Positions 1 through 9,590 of a stretch of DNA of 64,000 nucleotides are shown here, piece by piece. The stretch comes from Oikopleura dioica (Eukaryota; Chordata; Appendicularia; Copelata; Oikopleuridae). Positions within the stretch are counted from its first letter, which is position 1; each line of letters starts with the position of its first letter. The notes beneath the pieces are model-generated. The model saw only the letters and a program-made list of their open reading frames with translations. It ran no database searches and was not told the DNA's origin. Both the position numbers and the translations under genes were made by a program. The stretch covers positions 1,428,501 to 1,492,500 of the forward strand of contig OU015566.1 in NCBI GenBank assembly GCA_907165135.1, read 5' to 3'.

Positions 1-3000
1 GTCTCACACGCACAAGAGTACCCCTCTTCTTCATCTACGCAAAGAGTGCATCCACAGGAGTGGAAATCATCTGCGCATTCATTGACCAAGAGGCATTCTT
101 TCCCGTCAAAGTCGTAGTAGAAACCGCCATTTTTGCAATTGCACTTGTAGTCTCCGTGGTAGTCCCAAATTTTCCTCGATTCCAAGTGCTCCTCGCAAGT
201 GTGATCAGTTCCACATGAGTGAAGAGAGCAAGGATCGGAAGGGCCACAGATATGAGCATCATAGCCAGATCCAGCTGAAGTAACGCCAGCGATCCCACAG
301 CACTGAGTGTCGTAAGTGTTAAAATTGCTATCTACTGTTTCGTCAATGCAATTGATTGAGCTCCCACAGAGATATTCCGTTTGAACTTTTTTCATGCACA
401 TTATTGCGCTTGTGGGAGAATTGGCTATTTGTTCGATAGTCATTCCGCATTCGCCACTTGCTCCTCTCGTGTACTCAATTGCGTATTCTCCGGTTCCAGT
501 GTCAAAAAGCGCAGCGTAAACGTCTTCGCTAGCACATTGATCCAAGCAAAGTTTAAATTCGTTCTCGACAACATCACCGGGCAAAAAGTCATCCAAACAG
601 AGATCCGTTCCCCATTCACCCGGATCGTTATGATTCGGCAATCCTCCATAATAAACTGGAGTCGCAGAGGGCGCAGATAGAATCAAGGAATCAGCGCCAT
701 CAGCTTTTATGCCAAGAAAAACCCGGAAAGTTGGGACTGTTTCAGACCATGAAGCATGTGGAGTATTTTGAAAATAATCGATTGCTTGTCCAATCCCGCT
801 TGTTGAAAAGCTTTCCATGCCAGTTCCAAAAGGCAGTGTCATATCGTATTGGGCGCAGATGCCTTCGAGGTCATCGATGTCATTTGGACCGCTGTTGATG
901 TTTTCAATAATTGCGTATTTGTATCCCATCAGATCAACAGTGTAAGTCGGATCCCCTCCAAAGTTGCTATACTCAAAATGGTGATAAGAGTTGACAGCGT
1001 CTGCGAGACCAAGGTTTCCGTCCGAAATCGCAAGGGGAACTTCTTTGTCAAGTATTGCTGGGTCGAGAGGAAAGGCTCCGCAAGCAGAATGATCTAATGA
1101 TGACATGTCGAGGATTTTTCCAAATTCATAGTTTGGGTTCACATATTGCTTCGGCTCAAGACTTTCGCAGTCAAAAAAGTGAAATTTGACTTCTGCGATT
1201 CTGATTGCCGGATCAGTGACAACCAAAAAGACGGCATCAGTCACGATCGAATGGTTAGTTGAGCCAACGCTGATCTCGTATGTATTTGGCGCATCTCCTT
1301 CGCCGCTCAAGTCCCATCGAGTGTCCAATATATCGCCAAAGCCAACATCATTGATGTGTGCATAAATCCTGGTTCGGTCAAATTCGATTTTTGGCCCTCT
1401 ATATTCAGCTCCTGGCAAATTACTTGGCTCTGAAATTCCGCCGAACTGGAGTCGATCAATTGTTGATTGGTGAAGAGTGATTTCAACACGATCGAAAAGC
1501 ATCTTTTTCCGCGTTACATAGTCATCTTTTTCGAAAAAATAAAAATTAAGCTGAAAGTCATGCGAATCAGGAATATCGGAAGCTTGGTATGATTGGTTGA
1601 AATGATCAAACTCAAAGAAAGTGTTTGGGTCGTCGTCGAAAAGATGATCTACTTCGTACTCTATCGAATTGTCGGCAAGAGTCCATTGTTTTATTTTTCG
1701 ATCTCCAATGATGTCGAATCGAATGGCTGCATGATTTTCCGGGTCCTTATCCGCCCACATTGGAGAAATCCACATTCCCTTCCAAGTCTGGTCTTCAATG
1801 AGGGAGGAATCAGGATAGCAAGGAGGAGCTGAACAACTTGCTCCTCCATTCACCCAATTGGTCGGCCAAACTTTTCGAAAACCCACTGGCATTCGCTCTC
1901 GCTCAAGTCCCTCGCAGTATCCAACTTCGACCTCCGGCTCGCCACAAGTCCATTGTGCTCCATCCCAAACAGCGTTCACTGATTTATCCGCGCATTCGCA
2001 GGTCGAGCCACCCATTGCTCCCTCAACACATGTCAGGCCATAATCAGAACAAGTCGTGAACTCGCAATCATTAACATCAACGCAACTGTATTCATAACCA
2101 ATGGTTGTCGTGTAATCTTGAAAATCATTGATGGCTTCTCCGCTTGGATTGTCGTAAACATAAGTAAAGGGGTCTCCTTTTTCAAGTTTTGTTCCAACAG
2201 GACATTCGCAGGTGTAATACATGCTGTGCTGCCCGGATTCTAATATCCCTTCAAAGTATCTTAAAATCGGCTTTTCTTTCGTCAAAATTATTTTTTACAA
2301 AAAAAGCTTAAAATGACGGGCGACACTGGTTATGTCGCCGAATGTCGCCGAATGTCGCTAAATGTCGCTGAATGTCGCAAAAAATCGCCGAATTTCGCTA
2401 CGTATCGTCAAATGTCGCCAAAAATAGAAAAAAAACGACATTCAGCGACATTTGGCGACATTTAGCGACATTTGGCGACATTCAGGGACATTCCGCGACA
2501 TTCAGCGATATTCGGCGACATAACCAGTGCGCTCCAAAATGACACATAGTTTTAATGAAGCCTGTTCCTATCAGATGTCACCGGCGTGCAAATTCCGTTT
2601 CCACATGGCCCTGGGTCCAAAGCACAGGGGTCAACATTCAAGCAGAAATCGAGGTTGAACTGCCATTCCAAGACCATTGGGTGATCCGCATTTACATTTC
2701 TCGATTGCGAGTTTCCCTCTGACTTGTCATTAGGAATTCTTCCACAGCAAAAAGTGAATGTCTGTTCTCGCAGATTTGCTTCAGGGTTGGAAGCGGTAAA
2801 GGTCGCATCGTCGCAGAACTGGAGCGAGGAGCAGTCTGGTGTTGGCTCGTCACGTGATGCGCACATGATCGCTTGGTAGCTGAAATCGTTGATCCAGTAG
2901 CTGCAATAGGCACCTTCATTTCCAAGACCATCGAAAGTGACATCCATGATGACTCCTTTCTCAGCAGCGGCGGCAACACTGCTTCCACTAACATAATTCA

Positions 3001-5198
3001 ACCATGCTTGATCAAAGCCAAAACTCCCATCTGCACTTCCGCCCCATTTATCACTGAAATAAAAAGGCATAAATTTCAAAAGAAATAATCTTAAACTCAC
3101 CTAAAATAGAGACCCTCACTGCATAGTCCAAATCCACCAGTTTCTTCAGAGCCTTCTGGCGAGCCCGACGGGCCAAATATTTGTTTCTTCGTCCCCATCA
3201 CTCTCACTTCCGTAACAGGATTATTCTGAGATGATGTGTGCTCGCCGAGTTGCGCGCCAAGGACCCATCCGATGAATTGCGTGTGAAGGGTGTCTTCTTG
3301 AACAATTTGAATCGCGTTCCCCATGCTTCTGTATTTTTCAACCCATTTTTTGAAGATTCGATAGAGGGTTCCCATTTCAATTCCATTGTCGCCCGAAAAA
3401 GGGACCATCGTCATATCAGAATAAGCGGGGTACATTCCATAAGCAGCACATGCCGCTTTTGCTTTCGTAACGCTGTCGATCGCTTCATCTGATTGGATAA
3501 GAGCGACTTTGAGGTCGGCCATGGATTTATCGTCTTCGAGGCAATCATCGGTGTAAAACACGTCTACGGCGGCGCCTGCGCGATTGCATGGACCCTCGGT
3601 CAGCCATTCGGTTTCACTCGGGCCTCCGTCTTCTTCGAGAAGGGTGTAGACCGGTGTATGGTCAGCAAGAGGAATAGGGCTACCATCAGCATTTATTGCA
3701 CTAGCGCCTTACTTTGGGCTCGGCAACCTTTATGGAAGGCCTGAGTCAGGATCCCGATTAAACCCTGAATCAAGTTTTCCACACAGGTTGCCGAGCCCAG
3801 GCCTAATCGAAGACACATGTTCAGGACATTATTCGAGATGTCACCAATCATTGCATTTTCATAGTTTGGATTCGCAAAAGCAATCAGCTTTGAGACCTCT
3901 TCCGACGTTCCAGTAGACTCAATTGCCGGGTTCTCACAGTCGAACACGAATATTTTCAAACTGCTGATTTTTACCTTTGGGTCGCGGATTCGGACCTCAA
4001 TGTTGTCTGTGACCATTGCGTAGAGACTTGATCGATGCTGGAGGGTGAAAATTTCGGTGTTGGAATCATATTCGCTTTTCGCGTATTCGGCGTAATCTCC
4101 GTTGCTGTCTTTTGCTACGAGAGTGATAGCACCAAGAGACAGATCAGCCTTCGCTCCACTGTAGCCGGAATAGAGAACGTTGGACAAATCAACGAATGTT
4201 TGTTGATCAGGATCTACCACCGTCAATTCAACTTTCTGAATTAGCATCCTTTTCGGGGTCTTCAAAATTTTGTTGCTGAAAAACTCGTATTTCAAGCTGT
4301 GAAAGTCGTCAGCAGGTCTGTCTGCAGCGGTGAAACCATCGAAGACAAGAGCAGTCGCAGGATCCCCGTCGGTCAAATAGGTGATCTCATCTTGCGTCAG
4401 AATTGCATCTCCACGAACAGTAAGTTTGATATTCGTTTGACCATAGGCAGTGTAGGTTCTGTCTGCTCCATTTTCATCCAGCCCGGTCACGCTCTCCCTA
4501 ATATTATTTTTTTGATTCTTTTTCAAAATTTTTAGAATTCATAATTTGCTTTTTGAAAAAAGTGAAGGACGGTCCATAAATTTTTCTCAGATAAAAAAAT
4601 GGGCTGACGTCATGAACCGACAAAAAATTCGACAAATTTTGCGTGGGCGGCTTCTCGGCTGCTGATTGGTCGGTATGCCGAATCCAAGCTTCTAATTGGT
4701 CGAAAATTTTCACGCAAAATTTGTCGAATTTTTTTTGTCGGTTCCTGACACCCGCCCAGAAAAACGTCTTTCAGAAAGGAAATGCATTTCTTTTCTTACC
4801 CATTTATATCAAATTCAGTAAACCGCCAACCATTCGACGACTCCAAATTTTCCCAAGTATCTGTCAATTCCGTTTCATCTGGTAGAATCGACGCATCTTG
4901 AGCGAATGTTCGAGTAGAAGCACAACTGCCTCCGTAACTCGTCAATGACTCGAATAATGTACATTCATGATGTTTGCCTCGTCTTGCGATGGCCCCTGCA
5001 CATCCAATATCATTAAGAGTGTCCGGGTGATCAGCTGATACAAGGAAATTATTGAGTATCTTACTTTGGATATGAAAATTTTAACAACAATGAACAACTT
5101 TTTTTTACAAGATTTCTTCTGAAAATGACTCTCTTAATGCTCTCTTTTCGTATCCAAAACTGATAATACAGCAGTAAAAATATCCTGCTGGATTTCAT
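1..5198 (-). CDS. Large secreted EGF-domain protein (partial, continues past left edge)
   Basis: Six exons are read on the minus strand: 5161-5198, 4800-5063, 3803-4497, 3101-3707, 2582-3053 and 1-2228, the last open to the window edge (about 1,430 residues so far). The start at 5198 gives a hydrophobic signal-like N-terminus (MKSSRIFLLLYY) and is the least certain part. The protein holds two diverged copies of an unrecognised unit of a few hundred residues. Paired markers are GGSCAS/GGASCS, ANPNYENAM/VNPNYEFGK and DHTPVYT/SATPVYY. These are followed by EGF-like modules (CGNGIC...YYTCECPVGT and further Cys-rich stretches at 1-400). All introns fit GT-AG except 3708-3802, which only fits in frame as GC-AG. 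Introns 2229-2581 and 4498-4799 contain palindromic repeats. An extracellular matrix or larval-house role would be guesswork; no family was recognised for the repeated unit. Confidence 0.75.
2320..2532. repeat. Foldback repeat built of AATGTCGC units, in intron
   Basis: Near-perfect inverted arms open with CGACACTGGTTATGTCGCC on the left and end with GGCGACATAACCAGTGCGC on the right. Each arm consists of short tandem units such as AATGTCGCT or AGCGACATT. It lies inside the 353-nt intron 2229-2581 of the EGF gene, where it should form a long hairpin. Confidence 0.85.
3708..3802 (-). mobile_element. Palindromic mini-element that forms a whole GC-AG intron
   Basis: The 95-nt segment has imperfect inverted ends (left GGGCTCGGCAACC, right GGTTGCCGAGCCC, as read on the minus strand) around a core with CCTGACTCAGG. 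Reading frame on both sides is kept only if splicing runs from TTAG|GCCTGG to GTAAG|GC. The intron therefore coincides with the element. Related copies lie in introns at about 11970-12070 and 12870-12990. Confidence 0.7.
4579..4770. mobile_element. MITE copy 1, CGTGGGCGGCTTCT family, in intron
   Basis: Inverted arms (AACCGACAAAAAATTCGACA and its complement) surround CGTGGGCGGCTTCTCGGCTG. A second copy with the same core and arms is at about 27126-27278, inside an intron of the RING gene. Two copies in unrelated introns identify a dispersed short element. Confidence 0.8.
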
Positions 5199-5464
5199 TT
5201 CTTATTTTTTCATAGATATCTCTCTAATTTCGAATGCATTTCGGCGAGCGATGGAAGCGCCGAGCATGATAAAGATCATTTGACGATGTTCGAAGCAAGA
5301 TCCAACGGGAATCCAGAATATTTGGATACAACGAGAATACCCCTCATCAACGTTCTCGATGAAAATATCGAAAATTTTGAAGCACCCAAATTTTTGGTTC
5401 TGAGTGCGTTAGGGAGTTAGATGTATGAAACATTGAGACTGTAAGGGGTTATCAATGATAACTT

Positions 5465-5960
5465 ATTACTCGAGCTGACCCTAAGCTAGGGTCTCCCGAA
5501 AATTAAACCTAACCCAGAGGGCTAGGTTTCGCCCTCGGACCCCGTTTGAGGTTTTGAGTCCCTAACAATACCAAGTTCCTTAATAGATATTGGAGGGCTT
5601 AAATAATAGGCTCCAATCATCGCGGCTTTGGCATGGTTCCCCTCTACGATACTTGATTTTAGCGAGAAAAGCCCGAAAAATTGGATAGTTTGCCAGAATT
5701 TGGACATTTTTGTCTTTTTAGTTATAAACTTATAATAATAGAACTACTAAAAACTATCCAATTTTTCGGGCTTTTCTTGCTAAGATCAAGTATCGTAGAT
5801 AGAGGCTATGTCATAGCCACTATGATTGAAGCCAATGATTTGAGCCCTCCAATATCTTTTGAGTAAGTTGGTATGGTTAGGGACTGAAAACCTCAAACGG
5901 GGTCCGGAGTCGGAGCCCCTATTTTACGCATTAGGTTGGGGCTCCCGGGGGCATAGATAA
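5465..5960. mobile_element. Foldback element between the EGF gene and the folate-receptor-like gene
   Basis: The left arm (about 5485-5680, with GGTCTCCCG, ACCCCGTTTGAGGTTTT and GGAGGGCTTAAATAATAGGC) is mirrored by the right arm (about 5745-5955). The arms are roughly 85-90% alike and meet at a short AT-rich loop. No coding capacity is seen. Arm ends are blurred, so the limits are approximate. Confidence 0.75.
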
Positions 5961-6499
5961 TTTATCTGAGCTTAGAACTTCTGCCCAGAATTCCAGATTG
6001 GCTGCACATCATTCAATTTTGTTTGCGTTCTGATTCAAAATAAAACTTGTGTTTGTTTATGATGTTCCAGAAGCCTCGTTTGAGAATCACGCCGTGTTCC
6101 CTAAACGCCGAACTCAAGATAAAGATAATCAGGATCCCGGTAAAATTATCTTTTTTTATTGCAAACGGTCGAAAATACCAGAACGATTGATCAAAAAATC
6201 GTAATAATTTCTTCAACTTTCGAGATTCAAACTTCGCTCGGATTCATTAAAAAGCGCCATCTGTAGTCATTACTGTATTTGATGCGTAAAAGTTAAGTAT
6301 CTGCATTATTTGCACAATTGGCATGCTTGAATATCTCACTCGCATTTGGAGAAGTGTAACGACATTCCTGCGCAAATATTTTCCGTCCAATAAAAATCCT
6401 CACCAAGCATTTGATTTTCTTTCCACTTCAGAATATTTTATACATTTTCATTCGATCGATCTTTTTTGAGCCGAAAAATGAAATTTCCGTGAAAAAAAT

Positions 6500-8962
6500 A
6501 TGTCAAGCAGAGAAATCGAAATTCTCATCGACCCGGCAGATGTGTGTCCTTATAAAGATGGTGCGCCAGAAGCATTGCCCGAAGGAAATGAATATTTCTA
6601 CGGATGCGATTCTTGCTGTACAGAAGAAATGTACAGTCAGGTAGAAGATACGGCCTCAATCGATGTCTGGGCATTTTCAGGGTGCTCGAACGAGACTGAA
6701 ATTGTCAACCGTAAGTCTTCGACTCGTGACTCTTTTTCAGTCTTGAATCTTTAGATGAAGAATGCATAAATCTCTCCAAACAAATCCACCTCGACCTGAC
6801 ATGCTCGCCCAATAATTTCCTCTGGCTGAATCCAACAAAAAACGCGCTAAAAGATTATCCCCTCTGCGCTGATTTCTGCTCCGGCTGGTTCGATGCTTGC
6901 AAAAACGTCCCTACTTGCACCTTTAAAGATCACAAATACTGGCCGAGTCCGAATTTCTCCCAGAAATGCGAACCTGATGGCGAAGACATTGACCCAAATT
7001 TTTGCCGGGATTTTGGAACGCAGTTTCCGGGAGCGAGGACATTCTGCATGAATTTCTTTTCTGAAATGGGCGAAGAAGTCATTATTCAAGCACCAGCGAG
7101 TGGGTTTTGCGTCGATCCATTACAACCAGGTGAGATTCTTTAATTTGAAAGATAGAGAATAGCGCGTCATCATGAGATTATTCACGATTTGGATAATGAA
7201 TTGATGAGGAACAGTCTCAATTCAAGCGTAACGGACGATATTTTGATACTTTTGTATATTTCTTCAAAGGAGTAAGTATGGTATCAAAGCCTTTCTTGGT
7301 CATTCAAAAAGGATTAGAATAACAACCCTTGCCCAATAACTTATTGGTGTAACGGTCTAAAAATCAGCTTACCCTTATCTCTTTTAAAGGCTTTAGTTTT
7401 TTCTTAATTATGAATCGCCAGGTTCCAGCGATCATTTTGATGGTAATATCATCCAAATTGGCCAAGATAAATGGATTTTAGGACTAGGCTAATGTCCCGG
7501 ATTACGCACTAAAATTGTTCTAGCGCTCGGAAGAGGGTGATTACTCCATCAATCAGCCCGTCGTTACTCTCAGACTTTAGAACACGCTTTGTTCTACTAG
7601 AAACAATTCACAGAAGTTGATTGTGGCCGCCGTAGCGAGCACCAAGTGCTCAAGAAGCATCAAAGAAGGGCCAAAAAAGTGCTATTCAAGCTGTACTCAA
7701 ACCAATTGACCCTCAATTTTGCTTCTTTTTTCATACTTCTTGAGCCCTTGAAGCTCGCTGCGGCGGCCACAAACAACTTATGTGAGTAACGAGTTCAGAG
7801 AGTAACGACGGGCTGATTGATGGATTAATCACCCTCTTCCGAGCGCTAGAACAATTTTAGTGCGTAATCCGGGACATTAGCCTAGTCCTAAAATCCATTT
7901 ATCTTGGCCAATTTGGATGATATTACCATCAAAATGATCGCTGGAACCTGGCGATTCATAATTAAGAAAAAACTAAAGCCTTTAAAAGAGATAAGGGTAA
8001 GCTGATTTTTAGACCGTTACACCTATTGGCAATAGGCTATTGGCAATGAGTAACCCTAACCCTTATGACCTAAGGATCCCTAACAATAGGAAAGAAAATT
8101 CAATCTTTATGTTTATTTTCGATCTTAACTCAATATATTTTTTAGAAAAAACACTCGAACACATCCTGGCTGAAAATGAGATCAAGCTGCAAAATAATCA
8201 GAGCTACCCCGTTTTCGACTGCCAACCCGGAGAAACTGAGATAACTTGGTGGATGTGGCTCTTGATAATTCTCTTCGGCGTCGGGGTCATTGGCGGTGTT
8301 GGATATTTCTTTTACTGGTTTTTCGTTTTGAGGAAGAAGAAGGAATCTGACGAAAATAATCGAATCGATATGTACGCAGATGCAGATGCGAAGGAGGAAA
8401 ATATGGAAATGGGTGAGCGCCAAGCTGAGCAGGAAAATCAAGCTTATGTCCAGGACGAAAATGGGGAAGGAGACTCTATTGGTGACGATAAAATCCGATC
8501 GAGGTCTTTTTGTAACAACCTCTTTTAGCAAACGACCTTCAAAGCCAAGCCCCAAGCGTCCAGTCCTCTCAAAACCCGACGATTCCTCCCGCCATGACTC
8601 CAATCAATCAACTACCTCAACAGCCAATGATGCAGCAAGCTCCTCCCTATTCCACGATGCAGAGCATTCAACCGATTCCAATGAGCACTCAGCAGATGAT
8701 GTATGGAAATCCATACGCAAGCATGCCGTATAATCCGCAAATGCAGATGAATCCGCAAATGCACTCGCAGATGAATCCTCAAATGATGAATCAACAAATG
8801 TATATGACGAGTCAAAGTGCCTACCCGGTAAGAAAAATTTTCGCAATTTTCGAGTCGAAAAACATTTTTAAGCCGCAAAAAACGAAAAAAGGAAAGAAGA
8901 AAAAATCAAAAAAGAGTCCGTATATTTGATTCCTTGTTGATTTCTTTCAGCCAAAACTGTAA
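6500..8962 (+). CDS. Folate-receptor-like single-pass membrane protein
   Basis: Exons read as 6500-6710, 6755-7129, 8146-8481, 8529-8827 and 8951-8962, all GT-AG. The Cys-rich extracellular part (CSPNNFLW...PLCADFCSGWFDACK...) has the spacing of folate-receptor-type domains (established family resemblance, not proven ligand binding). A transmembrane helix follows (WWMWLLIILFGVGVIGGVGY), then an acidic cytosolic stretch and a Pro/Met/Gln-rich tail (NPQMQMNPQMHSQMNPQ). The start is uncertain: no signal peptide follows the ATG at 6500, so a short upstream signal exon may be missing. Intron 3 (7130-8145, 1 kb) is filled by a long palindrome. Polyadenylation signals AATAAATAAA follow the stop. Confidence 0.7.
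7330..8045. mobile_element. Long foldback element in intron
   Basis: The two arms (about 7339-7690 and 7700-8037) are nearly perfect reverse complements, for example TAACGGTCTAAAAATCAGCT versus AGCTGATTTTTAGACCGTTA and GGCCGCCGTAGCGAGC versus GCTCGCTGCGGCGGCC. It occupies most of intron 7130-8145 of the folate-receptor-like gene. No open reading frame of note. Confidence 0.85.
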
Positions 8963-9176
8963 ATAAATAAATAAACAAACAATCAGGAAGAACAGTCTTA
9001 CAAAAATGGAGAAAAATATAGACACTTTCGTAATATTCTTTTCCAGCTCATTTGCTTGAGGAATATTTCCTTGCTGAATGATGAATCTCGTCACTGGGAA
9101 TTAAATCCGTGGCGTATAAAACAAGCCCGGTTTTCTTTCTAAAGATCACAAGTTTTCATTCCAAAAGTCGAAAAAA

Positions 9177-9380
9177 ATGCGAAAAATGAACAACAATTTC
9201 ACCGACCACTCGATCCAAAATATCCTCTCTTCGGGGCAGAAGCAATTTAAAAGAAGCCGTAGCTCGCAAAAGTACCTCCAACTGACTGAAGAAGAAGCTC
9301 AGCCAGGATCAGCTCTCAGGGGAATGCTGCAATTTGCGATGAAGTTGATGGAAGAAAATGAAGACATCATGAAAATATAA
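9177..9380 (+). CDS. Small unrecognised protein, 67 residues
   Basis: A single exon, with an A-rich leader before the ATG and an AATAAA-type signal right after the stop. The sequence starts MRKMNNNFTDHSIQNILSSG, then a basic Ser-rich run (KRSRSSQ) and an acidic Met-rich end. The HSIQNIL stretch resembles a short repressor-type motif (eh1-like), but that is only a visual similarity. It lies 210 nt upstream of the SH3 gene on the same strand and could be co-transcribed. It may also be a chance reading frame. Confidence 0.4.
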   Translation: MRKMNNNFTDHSIQNILSSGQKQFKRSRSSQKYLQLTEEEAQPGSALRGMLQFAMKLMEENEDIMKI

Positions 9381-9590
9381 GATTCAATAAAAAAATCATT
9401 CTGCAAAAATTTTTTCCGTCTCGCCATTTTCAAAATAAATGTTGAAATAAAAAATTTTTTTTTTTGAAAAATGATAATTTCGATAAAACGCATGTACATG
9501 TCGATTTGCTCAGAAAGTTTGTTTTTCAACGAAGTTGTGAAAAAAGACGCTTCTTTTTTTCCGGCGCCCCGCAAATCAAAATAAGAAAGA

